Origin: Heliocidaris erythrogramma
Taxonomy: Eukaryota; Echinodermata; Echinoidea; Camarodonta; Echinometridae
Length of the DNA stretch: 64,000 nt
Assembly (NCBI GenBank): GCA_025617745.1
Contig: CM046863.1
Coordinates: forward strand, 7,190,015-7,254,014
Direction: 5' to 3'
The translations under genes were made by a program, and so were the position numbers. Below the pieces are notes generated by a model. The model was not told the DNA's origin. It saw only the letters and a program-made list of their open reading frames with translations, and did no database searches. Below are positions 10,284 through 21,034 of this stretch, in pieces; positions within the stretch are counted from its first letter, which is position 1; the number at the start of each line of letters is the position of its first letter.

Positions 10284-13200
10284 TCGTTTTCTTCTACCTC
10301 AACTTGCATCCTTGGGCACCATTCGCCCTCCGGATCCATGACGACGGTCAGGACGGCTGCTCCACTACAATAGTACCACCACCACCACCACAAACAAAGA
10401 TCATGGCCACGAACAATGACGACGAATGCACGCAGATCACCCGCCAATTCCGAAGATGCACCGCCAAACTCAACCAGTATAGCCTTCACACAAAGTACCT
10501 ACAACAATACCAAGATCGGGACATTGTCCCGAAGGGTCTTCTTCTTAAGAAGACGTTTAGTTTCATCAAAGATGAAACGACGGACAATGCATGGACTCTA
10601 GCCCTATGGAACGCATCTCGCCAATTGAGAGACATTATAATAGCAGCTTTACAACGCAGAACTGAAGAGCTCCTGACACACAAAGAAGAACTCAAAAGGA
10701 AAGTACACGAACTGAGCCAAGATGACATTACCTATCACATGACAATGGATGAAGTACATCAGAATGGTACAAAGTTTGAAAGAACACTCATTCTGAAGAA
10801 AGAAGGGAAGCTGAAACGGGACATAGTGAATTGTAGAGAGATTAAAAAACGTGTATGTAACCTTGTAAACTTGAATAGGGGTAAACATTTAAATGTACCA
10901 AGTAAGAAAAGAAGTTGTAGACGATTTAAGAAAAAGCAGTACAGAAAACGTAGGTTGCAAGTCCGTGATAGAAACAACAATACCCAAGATTTTACTCCTG
11001 AAAATGAAAACAACCAAACTAAAAAAGACAGCAAAATCTCAGTGGTCAACCTATCCAATTACCCCCTTTCCGAAGCAGAAACATGTCTGCTGGAAAAGGG
11101 GCTCAAATTCTGCCCCACACCGCCCCAGGTTGACACACTTCAAATCAAAAGAGATTTAGGTACATTGGAGAGAAATATGAAACTTAAATTCCACTTTGCC
11201 GACAAAGCACAAACAAATGATAACCCCACCCCTCCACATACGCAAACAAACAATGAGGAAGATGAAACCCCACAACCCCCTCTCATAAAACAGACAAACA
11301 CATGGACTCCCAATGTAAATGACCCATATCTTCAGAACGTGGAAACAGAGACAAAAGCGCGTGCTGACATATACAATGCCCCAAAACACCGAGACAACCT
11401 CTCGAGAGAAGAGAGACAAGCCCTCAAAAAATTAAAATCAATCAGAGACATTGTCATTAAACCAGCAGACAAGGGATCATCGGTGGTGATCATGTCCAAA
11501 GAGGACTACATATCGGAGGGAATAAGACAACTTTCAGACGAAACCACATACAAAGAACTCCCACACGATCCCACACCATCCCATCTTGAAGAAGTTCGAA
11601 AGGCAGTAAAAGAATTGGATGTAGACCTAGAAACACAAAGAGGTCTGATACCTAAGAAAGTAGCTTGTCCCAATCTCTACTTTCTTCCCAAAATCCACAA
11701 ATCCAACAATCCAGGTCGGCCGATTGTCTCGGGATGCTCATGCCCCACGGTACAGATCTCAAAATATCTGGACTTTTACTTCCCCCCCCCCCCCCCTTAC
11801 TGAGGAACTGCCCTCTCATGTCAAAGACACCACACACTTCTTGAACCATATCCAAAGAATAAACACAGACCTCCACCCACTCTCCCCCAGAACCATCCTG
11901 GTAACAGCAGATGTAACATCGCTGTACACTAACATACCTCACAAGGAAGGCATTGAAGCCTGTCAAGAGGCTCTAAACTCCAGAAAAGAAAAAAAATCCA
12001 CCTACAGACCAGCTGATAAGATTGTTAGAACTAATCCTAAAACTCAACAATTTCCACTTTAATGGAAAACACTACCTCCAGATAGAAGGGACCGCGATGG
12101 GCACTCCTGTTGCCCCAACCTATGCAAACATCTTCATGGGCCGTCTAGAGAAAAAATCACCAACATAACCAACCCAACCACCATCACCATATCATGGAAA
12201 CGCTATATAGATGACATATTTTTCATATGGAACGGCTCACCTAGAACACTCCTCAAATTCCAAGCAAAAATGAACAACCTACACCAGACCATAAAGTTCA
12301 CATTCGAATCGTCCAGCGACAAAATACATTTCCTAGATATTTCACTCCAAAATTGCAATAACCAAATAGAGACCAGACTATACACCAAACCTACAGACTC
12401 ACACACATACCTCCTTCCAACCTCATGCCATCCAGCTCACACCCTAAAAAGTATACCATACAGTCAGGCGTTGAGAATCAGAAGAATATGCTCACGTCCA
12501 GACAAAGAAGAACACCACCTTAATCAACTGCAACACAATTTCGAGGAACGAAACTACAACACAGAAATGGTCAAACAACAAATAGAAAGAGCGAAAGGAA
12601 AGCCGAGAGAAGAACTGTTGACATACCAAACACGCACTGAAAAAAACAAGATTACCGTCTTCTTTCCCGTATCTTTCACCCCCGCCACCGCCAAACTCCC
12701 ACATATATTAAAAAAATTCTACCCCCTACTACAACAATCAAACAAAACGAAAACTACTTTCCCAACACCCCCAGTAACCTCATTCCGCCGAGGTCGCACC
12801 CTCCGAGATCTACTCGTTAAAGCGGGACACCCTTTCCCCTCCCACACCACGCCCGAAAACGACCCAGAACGCCCCAATGGATTCTTTCAATGCAAATAAA
12901 AAAAATGCGTCATTCACAAACACATCACAAACACCTCAAAGTTCAGAAGCACAGCAACCAACCAAGAATTCTCAATCACCTCACATATAACTTGTAAATC
13001 CAGTTGGGTAGTATACTTAATCACCTGCACTCAATGCAGTAAGCAATATGTCGGGAAAACAGAAACAACATTATACACACGCTTCAACAACACACGATCC
13101 GAAATCAAAAACTTCCACTCAGCACAACACAAAATATTACCTTACACAACACACTTCAAACTCCCATCTCACTCACTAGATAATGTTCAAATAACTGGCA

Positions 13201-13460
13201 TTGAAAAAATCCGCAATAAATCACGCGACACAATCCGAAAGCTTGGCCCAATAAAGTTGAAGTTCAGCTACGTCCTTTGTCTCCTGTCTCATCAATCCTC
13301 ACGCTATACAATTTACCGAGACGCCGTCGAAATGTTAAAGTTGGGTATCTTCGCATCTATATATATATTGTTTACTTCTGTTATGTCTAGTACTAGTTTT
13401 ATGGATATACTTATGCTATCGAAACATGCTGAAATCTTAATCGTCAAAAAGGAGGGTTGA
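10178..13460 (+). pseudogene. PLE polyprotein (RT + GIY-YIG), broken by frameshifts and a stop
   Basis: Frame 1 is open from 10178 to 11803 (541 codons). It includes a basic, Lys/Arg-rich N-terminal region, the PLE signature VVNLSNYPLSEAE with GLKFCPTP, DIVIKPADKGSSVVIMSKEDY, and LPKIHKSNNPGRPIVSG. A C-run at about 11783-11796 then shifts the frame. RT motif A (VTADVTSLYTNIPH) is in the next frame to about 11980, where an A-run shifts it again. Motif B ([17 protein letters not shown]) lies near 12092-12142. After a third shift motif C (RYIDDIFF, catalytic YxDD) starts at about 12201 and the frame is open to a TAA at 12897-12899. Directly after the stop come KKCVIH and the GIY-YIG core VVYLITCTQCSKQYVGKT (about 13008-13061), and the frame runs on through the 3' repeat to 13460. 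At least three shifts and one stop: not functional as sequenced. The true start is uncertain (MATNNDDECTQ near 10403 is an alternative). Confidence 0.85.
13235..13362 (+). repeat. PLE terminal direct repeat, 3' copy
   Basis: The 128-bp partner of 10156-10283. It lacks the CTGAAGA half of the hammerhead motif: the copy begins at CCGAAAG, joined straight to the C-terminal codons of the GIY-YIG frame. Confidence 0.9.
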
Positions 13461-14289
13461 GAAAATCAGAAACTGGCGGAGGCATGTGCAACACCCATGA
13501 ATAGAAATCAATATAATTATACATTATGTCGGGACTCGAGTAATCCCGTGCTTTAAAATTCAAATTCATTGAAATTGCTTATACAACAGCCCTTTATTTT
13601 TCCTCTTCTTCTTTCTTTTTACCATAAAATAGTACAAAACAAAAATAGGTCTAATAAAAGGAAGAGAGAAAAAAAAAAAACTCGAACGTAATTTTCAATA
13701 ATTCTTATGCATAAACTTGGGTAAAGTAATAATGTTTGGTATCAAAATAAATGGTAATAAATGTCTTACAAGTTTTAAACAGAATATTTTGTGAAATAAA
13801 AGATGGTTAATGAAGTGCAGACATTTGAAAAATAAAGCATTGATCACGTTTTGGTAAAATTTTAAAAAGAGCTGAACCCCTTGGGACAGTTAGAATTAAG
13901 AACACAAAACAACTGATCGTCACACCAAAATAAGGACCTGTCAACAGTGAAGTAAAATCACGCGAAACCGTTACAACGCAAACGCGTAATAATTTGACGT
14001 CAAAATAGTAAATCGATCACAGTGAGAGCACCGTCCGCTCTCCACTGAGTCCCCAACTATGCACGCAAACCGTATGCGAATGGAAAGAAATGGCACGATT
14101 ACGCGACACGTTCTTCATCTTTACCCTCCCAGGGACGGCTTGGAAGGCGATGGGACGATCGCAAAATACAATACTTTTAAAATGCAATGTATACTTGATC
14201 GAGCTATCCCCACCGAATTAAATTTCCCCGTGGAGTTTTTGTATAAATCAGTCACAAATATTAAACAGCTTTTTCCAGAATCTGACTAG
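13363..14289. other. AT-rich sequence without recognisable gene
   Basis: AT-rich, with an A-run near 13670. A 76-codon frame at 14059-14289 has no family resemblance. Nothing else was recognised. Confidence 0.5.
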
Positions 14290-14509
14290 AACAAAATTAA
14301 ATGTGTGTAACAGCCGTCTTCGCTTAATTCGTTTCAAAACCAAAACCGAGTTTGTCTGTGTGATCTGCAAGTGGGACCCCAAGGAAGAACAGCAGCATTT
14401 TGTAAATACTGCTGAATTTTGGTCATCCTAAGCTCATGTATACGTTGTATTTTATGAAATGTATGTGGTTTTCTTAATACGGAAATAAATACAAACAAAC
14501 AAACAAACA
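14290..14509 (+). mobile_element. 3' end of a non-LTR retrotransposon (AAAC tail)
   Basis: A 3'UTR-like segment (GATCTGCAAGTGGGACCCC, GGTCATCCTAAGCTC) ends in AAATACAAACAAACAAACAAAC, a short tandem tail typical of CR1/L2/Jockey-group LINEs. No coding part remains. Likely a severely 5'-truncated insertion. Confidence 0.55.
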
Positions 14510-14621
14510 TATGCATGGGGTGTACAGGGTGTATGTATTCGAACGCTGCATGTACTACACTGTGTAGTATGTGTATACTGCTGCTCGGCTCGGCCGGCCG
14601 TGTGTGTGTATGTGTGAGCGT

Positions 14622-16261
14622 CCCTGATAGCAGAAAGTGTTAAAAAATGACGTGATATTTACGTCGTGGTTTTCGTCTTTTTTACGTCCTGTAATTACGT
14701 CAATAAGACGACAACTTGCACCAACGCAAGACGTCAAGAGGACGTCTTATTTTGACGTCATCTGTACACTGCAAAAACTGAAGTGCTGAGCACTTTTTGA
14801 GGGCATGCATAGGGACTGCACTCAGAGTGCTATTGAGTGCACACAGCGTGATATTTTAGCACTTTCACGGGAGCTGGACAGGCTCCTTAAACTGCTAAAC
14901 ATTCACACAAAAAATGATTTGGGCGAGCTTCGAACCAGGGTCCGCTGATCGAGAATTGCTGGCATTACCGCTAGACTAACTCACATTGTACGATTTAGAG
15001 CAGATCATATTGTTACATAGTGAATTTACGACACTACATAGTTCATGTTATTGCACCAACGCAAGACGTCAAGAGAACGTCTTATTTTGACGTCATCTCT
15101 ACGTCTTCATTCCTCTTCCCTGATAGCAGAAAGTGTTAAAAATGACGTGATATTTACGTCACGGTTTTCGTCTTTTTTACGTCCTGTAATTACGTCAATA
15201 AGACGACAACTTACACCAACGCAAGACGTCAAGAGGACGTCTTATTTTGACGTCATCTCTACGTCTTGTACACCGTAAAAACTAAAGTGCTACTTTTAGG
15301 GGCATGTATAGTGACTGCACCTGAAATGCTGTTTATAGCACTTGTAGTGTGCTAATTTACCAGCAAAAAAAAAAATACACTACATAGTTCATGTTATTGC
15401 ACCAACGCAAGACGTCAAGAGAACGTCTTATTTTGACGTCATCTCTACGTCTTCATTCCTCTTCCCTGATAGCAGAAAGTGTTAAAAATGACGTGATATT
15501 TACGTCGCGGTTTTCGTCTTTTTTACGTCCTGTAATTACGTCAATAAGACGACAACTTACACCAACGCAAGACGTCAAGAGGACGTCTTATTTTGACGTC
15601 ATCTCTACGTCTTGTACACCGTAAAAACTAAAGTGCTACTTTTAGGGGCATGTATAGTGACTGCACCTGAAATGCTGTTTATAGCACTTGTAGTGTGCTA
15701 ATTTACCAGCAAAAAAAAAATGTGACCGTGACGAGCCTCGAACCAGGTTCCGCTGATTGGGAGGCGCTGACGTTACCGATGGACTAACAAATGCTTCTTG
15801 CAATCCAGTTTAGTCATGGGAGTCAAATAGATAACATGAACTATGTAGTGTCGTAAATTCACTATGTAACAATATGATCTGCTCTAAATCGTACAATGTG
15901 AGTTAGTCTAGCGGTAATGCCAGCAATTCTCGATCAGCGGACCCTGGTTCGAAGCTCGCCCAAATCATTTTTTTTGTGTGAATGTTTAGCAGTTTAAGGA
16001 GCCTGTCCAGCTCCCGTGAAAGTGCTAAAATAGCACGCTGTGTGCATTCAATAGCACTCTGAGTGCAGTCCCTATGCATGCCCTCAAAAAGTGCTCAGCA
16101 CTTCAGTTTTTGCAGTGTACAGATGACGTCAAAATAAGACGTCCTCTTGACGTCTTGCGTTGGTGCAAGTTGTCGTCTTATTGACGTAATTGCAGGACGT
16201 AAAAAAGACGAAAACCACGACGTAAATATCACGTAATTTTTACCACTTTCTGCTATCAGGG
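14622..16261. mobile_element. Large foldback element rich in GACGTC
   Basis: A 1.64-kb element with inverted arms of about 425 bp: left arm 14622-15052 and right arm about 15832-16261, beginning CCCTGATAGCAGAAAGTG and ending with its complement. Each arm carries TTTTTTACGTCCTGTAATTA, CGTCAATAAGACGACAACTT and GGACGTCTTATTTTGACGTC, so the GACGTC hexamer and CRE-like TGACGTCA sites are repeated many times. The centre holds two further direct copies (15045-15300 and 15391-15650, nearly identical, 346 bp apart), each with an internal CCCTGATAGCAGAAAGTG end. This indicates nested or duplicated elements. The small ORFs here (77 codons, twice) are repeat translations. Relatives lie at 54420-55921. 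Confidence 0.85.
15898..15960 (+). other. tRNA-like segment (A/B-box-like) inside the foldback arm
   Basis: GTTAGTCTAGCGGTAATGCC resembles a tRNA D-arm/A box and CCCTGGTTCGAAGCTCG a T-arm/B box, with about 30 bp between. The inverted arm has the same at 14936-15000, and a diverged version (TTAGTCCATCGGTAACGTC ... CCTGGTTCGAGGCTCG) lies on the minus strand at about 15728-15790. The acceptor and T stems do not pair properly, so it is not a functional tRNA. It may be a tRNA-derived (SINE-like) piece. Confidence 0.35.
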
Positions 16262-16389
16262 GTGTGCTTGTGGCGAGTAGCAAATTCGGGCGAACGACTA
16301 ATAAGAGACTGTGAAATTCACTGGAGCGTAGAACCGGAGTTCGAGCTTGCTGTGCGAGGGTTACGTAACTTGCAGCGAAAATAACGGTT

Positions 16390-16640
16390 TTGCGTGATTT
16401 TACTACACTGGTCGAGGCGGAGACTCCACGTACAAAATCGCCCCTTGACTGGAGCCCGCGGCTGCAAAAGGGCACTTGCATTATTTTCTCCTTCTTCTTT
16501 CTTTCTTTTTGCCGTTGCTTGTCGAAGACTTTTCGGACAGTCCCCCCCCCCCCCCTTCCAGGAAACTTTTTTAAATAGTTTATTTTGGTTTCAAACACTT
16601 TCAATGTTTTGTACCTCATGTAGTTTCATCAGATGACACA
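16390..16640 (-). mobile_element. PLE-tail/C-run composite repeat (minus), relative of 36250-36590
   Basis: The minus strand reads a hammerhead-like CTGATGA ... CAAAAC motif (16632 to 16606), GAAACCAAAATAAACTATT, a G-run (C-run at about 16543-16555 on plus) and then GTCCGAAAAGTCTTCGACAA and GCAACGGCAAAAAGAAAGAA. The same order of parts occurs on the plus strand at 36279-36590. This shows one repeat family in which the homopolymer separates a PLE-like 3' tail from a GC-richer segment. Confidence 0.6.
16606..16632 (-). ncRNA. Hammerhead-like PLE motif
   Basis: Minus strand CTGATGAAACTACATGAGGT followed by ACAAAAC. The CUGAUGA box is canonical; the second box reads CAAAA instead of GAAA. Probably an inactive relic of a PLE terminal repeat. 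Confidence 0.4.
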
Positions 16641-16679
16641 CAACTGAATCTTTTGTCGAGAAATTTGCAAACAAAAACC

Positions 16680-18945
16680 AATAAATATAAATAATAGATA
16701 CTTTTTTATTTTATAGCATAAATAGCTCCAGGGACAGGCGCAATCACTTTAATTTCCAGAATTATTATGATTTTCATAAAGTACCACGCTCTCTCGCTCT
16801 TTTTATCGATCCCTGTTTACCACAAACGGACTTATCGAATCACTTTTCTCCCCATTTTTTAATGTGTTGGAGTTCCTTTTTAAGACCAGACGGCTGATTG
16901 AGATCGATATTTGAAAACTAAACTAAACCAACATTCTAGCAGGGATTTCATTGCGCATAATACATCGAATGTTTCAATTTTAATAAAGCGCTTATCATCT
17001 ATTAACCGCCAAATCATTACCATAAAAAACTAAGTACTGTATATTCCTTTCAATTCATGCGCTCGAAAAAGTTTGCTTAAAGGAGAATGAAACCCTGGGG
17101 AAATATCCATTTTAATGAAAAGATAGTAAAGAGAGAAGCAATTTAAAAAATGTTCCATCAAAATCGGTTAAGAAATGAAAAAGTTGTGAAAGTTTGAAAA
17201 GTCTCGATTTACTTTCTATGGCGATCCTCAAATTGGCTATTTGCTTCAATGTGGCAGGTTTTTGTGGAGAACTCTCCATATGTTTTGTACACAAAATTTC
17301 ATATTTTTTCTCCATTATCTCTAAAGATGCTACTTGTCTCTTTGTGACCTCAACATATGTTGTGTAAAATACATTTTACCATGATATACATAGAGCTAAA
17401 AAAGAGACAAGCTGTACCTTGAGAGATAATGGAGAAAATCTGAAATTTTGTGTACAAAACATATGGAGAGTTCTCCACAAAAACCTGCCACATTGAAGCA
17501 AATAGCCAATTTGAGGATCGCCATAGAAAGTAAATCGAGACTTTTCAAACTTTCACAACTTTTTCATTTCTTAACCGATTTTGATGGAACTTTTTTTAAA
17601 TTGCTTCTCTCTTTACTATCTTTTCATTAAAATGGATATTTCCCCAGGGTTTCATTCTCCTTTAATAATTGCGAATTGCCCATGTTGTTGACGTATAGAA
17701 AGAAAAAGTTAAAAATATAGGGTACAGACACAAAAAAGGGGAACTTTCAGCACAGGGGCCGCAGAGCGTTTTTGAAAGTGTGTGTGTTGGGGGACGGGCG
17801 GCTGATTTGATTTCACTCATTAAGGCTAATTTTGAACCTTTATTCAAACTTTTTATGAAACGTGTCTTCTCAACAAAAAAAAAGTGTGTGTGGGGGGGGG
17901 GGGGGGCTGCAGCTCCCAGGCCCCGCCCCCGGTTTCGCGACCCATGCAACGGTAATGTTGTATTAATATTCATATATCCGGTCTTAACTCCTCATGAGAA
18001 CATTAAGGTTTCGTTCTAATATTTAATTTTCAATTTTTTTTGTTAATACTCCGCAGCCATGACGGCTACATACATCTATTGAAATATGATAGCGAATTTA
18101 AAATTGCAATGCTTGGAAACTAACCAATGTATTTTCGAATTGAATGTTTATTGTTATTATCATTTCCATTGAGTCAAGTTTTTGTTTGGAACATAAACCA
18201 AATTTTTGAATTGTTTTCCCGGCCCAAGAATGCATTCCCCGTTCTTTATTTATCCGTTTATTAATTTTTATGTCGTTTATCATTACTATAAATTTTTTTG
18301 GTGGACTCTATGTGATAAAATTAAATATTTATAGGGCCGACTTTGTCATGGCACAAACCTAGGATATTTTCCTCAGAAAACTATGACAACAAAGAATTCT
18401 TAGATACGTACGGTACTTTGCCGGAGACTAATACATTCCTATTTTTTCCGAAGAGAATAAGAAGCAAAAATGATAACAACGTGAATAAACTAACCCTTTG
18501 AAAAGTGAAGCAAATATCGGAAACTACATGTGGAGATGTGGAGATGCCAAAGTCATTTGGCATTGCTAAACGATACAAAGTACAAATAGGGCGAACAAAA
18601 TAAGTGTATAAAGCGCTAAATGTCACTTTCATTTTTATTTTGCGCCTCAAACACTGACGTTTGGACCATTTATAACGTAAGTGGCGCTCTTTCAAAACGC
18701 TAAATATACAGCTTCCTTCAGGGCAGAACAAAAATAAAGAAGAGAAAGCCGGCGAAATCGAAGGAATCGCAGAGCGGATTTCTTAACAAAAGCTCGCACT
18801 AAAGCCACAGAACGGCGACCTCTTTGAGGCGCCGAGGGATAAGACAAGATCCGTGAGATAATCCCGCAAATCGGCCTTTTCCAATTTGGCCACGGTGAGA
18901 ACGCTGTCAAAGCTTTTCGTAAGGCGCCTTTCGTAAGGCCCCTGA
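16680..18945 (-). repeat. Dispersed repeat family 'R2.2', copy 1 (carries a MITE)
   Basis: Over its whole length this matches, in inverted orientation, the segment 31500-33045. Examples: GGTCGCCGTTC with GCGATTCCTTCGATTTCGCC, the stretch CTATGACAAC / TGTCATAGTTTTCTGAG, GCCGTCATGGCTGCGGA, and CGAGCGAGAGAGCG / CGCTCTCTCGCTC. Apart from the inserted MITE (17077-17665) the order is collinear. The only sizeable frames (about 72 codons at 18692-18910 and its partner) share the translation CSALKEAVYL/VVYLVF, but nothing in them looks like a known protein. It could be a long terminal repeat, an unclassified non-autonomous element or an old segmental duplication. Confidence 0.7.
17077..17665. mobile_element. 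TTAA-flanked foldback MITE (piggyBac-like)
   Basis: A 589-bp element (counting both TTAA) with inverted arms of about 240 bp: it starts TTAAAGGAGAATGAAACCCT and ends with its complement, AGGGTTTCATTCTCCTTTAA. The flanking duplication is TTAA. The paralogous site in repeat copy 2 (32658-32661) has a single TTAA with matching flanks and no insert. TTAA duplication and this end structure fit a piggyBac-type non-autonomous element. The two 60-67-codon frames inside are the same arm read twice. Confidence 0.9.
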
Positions 18946-19280
18946 GCTACCCCCCCCCCCCCCCCTAGGCTGAATGAAAGGGGAGAAAAGGGCGATATGA
19001 AACAGTCTGACCTTCAGGGCTTTCCTCAAGATTGGATGCCTCTGACCTTTATTTCTCCCCTTTAAAACGTGCTACTCATGTATTAATTCATTAATGTATT
19101 TGAATATTTGATCATGTATCTATGTATTAATACATTTCGTTATGTTTAGTTTGCGAGAACAACATTGCTCAATCCCGCTGTCAGTAGGAGGAAAGATTGC
19201 TTGTATTTAGCTTCAAAGAACATATATCACTTTGTCTATTGAAGACATTCACGTAAATCAGCTATATCAGCTTTTCTATA
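18946..19280. other. C-run and unassigned sequence
   Basis: A run of C near 18949-18966 follows the end of repeat copy 1. The remainder is AT-rich and may be the first intron of the minus-strand gene whose first exon ends at 19352. Confidence 0.5.
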
Positions 19281-19351
19281 TTACAGGTAACTGGTATAAA
19301 CATTTCCATGGGGACTAAACTTGGCAAAAATCGAATATGAATATCTCTTAC

Positions 19352-19613
19352 CGTAAGCATCGCACAGGCAGGTCATCAGGCTATCATACCTCGAATCAGG
19401 AACATCTGTGAGGGAAAGTCTCCCTAATGTTGCCGAATGAAACAAAATCACGGATTTCCATTTTTCCGGTGGCTCAAAGTTATGGAGATCTTCCAATTTC
19501 AATTGCTTTTCGCAAAAATCAAATTCTTTATATTTCTCTTTGTATTTATCGATAAAGTTGTCTATACTTTCATTCCTATTTAGAGTAAGAATTCCAATCT
19601 TGACGGCTTCCAT
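19352..19613 (-). CDS. First coding exon of an unidentified gene, divergent to the GTPase gene
   Basis: The exon encodes about 87 residues from an ATG at 19613 (context ACCATAATGG): MEAVKIGILTLNR at the start, an acidic/basic middle (YKEKYKEFDFCEKQLKLEDL), then WKSVILFHSATLGRLSLTDV and DSRYDSLMTCLCDAYG. It ends at a strong donor, TACG^GTAAGAG, in phase 1. The alternating hydrophobic strands (KIGILTL, SVILFH) and helices suggest an alpha/beta fold. I do not recognise the family. The remaining exons would lie to the left and were not found. Its start faces that of the GTPase gene at 20020, with 406 bp between, so the two may share a promoter. That they act together is only inference from the arrangement. 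Confidence 0.6.
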
Positions 19614-20019
19614 TATGGTAAGCCTACGTGACTTTTAAGAAATAACAATTTGCAGATGAGTCTTGCTGTTTTCTATATGTGACAATCTGATCCCTACACT
19701 AAGTCACACCACGCTCACAAAGCAAACCCCATCTTCGTACCTGTCACCCCCGCACACGTACACACGCTTAAACGCGTATATTTATTACACTCAACGCAGA
19801 GCGGGGTTCGATTGGACTTTGTTCTTGGGAGTATGGGCGTCGTAAGAACGACGTATTAGTCTAAGTAAATAAATGTCAGCATTCAAGTTCGAGAAATCCT
19901 CCCTCACGTCATAGCAAAGTATAGCGCTGCATCGGCGTGACCTTAAAAAGATAATTGATTGAAAAGGCTTATTTTCCTTTTTCATAAATCCCACTACGAT
20001 CTATGTAATTTAAGTCACA
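19614..20019. promoter_or_regulatory. Candidate bidirectional promoter
   Basis: 406 bp between two head-to-head start codons (minus 19613, plus 20020). No certain TATA box was found on either side. The centre (about 19730-19800) is C-rich on the plus strand, then AT-rich. Assignment rests only on gene arrangement. Confidence 0.4.
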
Positions 20020-20662
20020 ATGGGTTCCTCGCAGTCAACAGAACAGGCAGATATAATCAGGAATCTTGAGAGAGAAAATATGCGCCAGGCAGAGCAGAGG
20101 GCAGAGGACAGACGGAAACACTATGAAGAGCTGAGGCAAATGTACGAGCAGAAATTAACAGAACATCAAAAGAAATGGGATGAAGAATACGAGAAACACA
20201 AGGCACTACTACTAAAACAACATGAGGAACAAAGGCAATATGAGGAGCGAACATACCAGAAAAAACGAGATGATATGGAAAAGCGCAGGCGAGAGGTTGA
20301 GTTGAAGGAACAAATCGCCATGAACAATGAGATAAGTCGAATTCGCCTCAAACTTCCTACCTTAAGACCTGGACTATCTATTGAGACTAACATTGCTACC
20401 CCAAAGCGTTTGAACATAAGTATGTTTGGCGAAACGGGAGTAGGTAAAACATCACTTATAAATTCTCTAAAATATGCTATATCTGGAGTGGTGATTGCTT
20501 TAGATAGAGAGCCGATACCAAAGGAAAACTTTCAAGGAGGTCACACATTTGAACGTCTGAAACTTCCCTTGACAAATCATTTGAATGTTATCGACAATCG
20601 TGGTATCAACGCCGAAATATCGAAGGACTCTGGTGTGCATCGGGAAGTCATAAGGCAGCTGG
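20020..20662 (+). CDS. First coding exon of a coiled-coil P-loop GTPase (IFI44/dynamin-like superfamily)
   Basis: 214 codons from ATG 20020 to a strong donor, CTGG^GTGAGT (phase 1). The N-terminus MGSSQS is a possible myristoylation signal (Gly2, Ser/Thr at 6-7), which would place the protein at a membrane. Residues about 10-110 are highly charged (Glu, Gln, Lys, Arg) and predicted coiled coil, e.g. RAEDRRKHYEELRQMYEQKL. A GTPase domain then begins: LNISMFGETGVGKTSLINSL (132-150) holds the Walker A motif GxxGxGKTS (137-145). LNVIDNRGI (188-196) takes the place of the G3 (DxxG) motif, as D192-N-R-G195. The G4 motif would be in a later exon not seen here. The order of motifs and the DNRG box resemble interferon-induced protein 44-like GTPases; GIMAP- or IRG-type GTPases are alternatives. 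The next intron contains a transposon with a LINE inside it. Confidence 0.8.
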
Positions 20663-21034
20663 GTGAGTGACCAGATGATATTTGAAATAAAATATAGTAC
20701 TGAATATCTAAAGCATGGAAAGACAGAGACGTGACCTGGGAATATATCATTAGAACAAATTCTATGAGAAAAATAGTGTTTTCCAAAAGTGAAATGCTTT
20801 CAAAATTTGCAAATAAACACACAAGGTTTTTCTACATGTTTATTCACTGAAATAAAATACCCTTTTACTTAAATGGGTTCTACCATTAGTTAAGTTTTGG
20901 TCAGGTTTTTAGAACATCAGCCCCACCCAAAAAAGTAAATAAAAAGTAAATAATGAAATGGACAAATCGGCTAGCGGCTAGCTAGCAGTATGCAGATTAA
21001 CTTCAAAAACATATATGGAGCTAAAATCCAAATA
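20663..21034 (+). other. Intron sequence after GTPase exon
   Basis: Begins GTGAGT and is AT-rich. No further exon of the GTPase was recognised up to about 23 kb. Confidence 0.5.

Larger units (their letters stand above)
10137..13362 (+). mobile_element. Nearly full-length Penelope-like retroelement with terminal direct repeats
   Basis: A 3.2-kb PLE. A 128-bp direct repeat lies at both ends (10156-10283 and 13235-13362) with about two differences, equivalent to the pseudo-LTRs of PLEs. The 5' copy is preceded by a hammerhead-type motif. Between the repeats lies a broken ORF with N-terminal PLE domain, reverse transcriptase and GIY-YIG nuclease. The right repeat starts in the middle of the hammerhead motif (CCGAAAGCTTGGCCC) at the exact point where the ORF joins it. 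Confidence 0.9.

Noticed and set aside
14936..15960. Functional tRNA genes in the foldback arms
   Set aside because: A- and B-box-like sequences are present, but acceptor and T stems do not pair; at most tRNA-derived.
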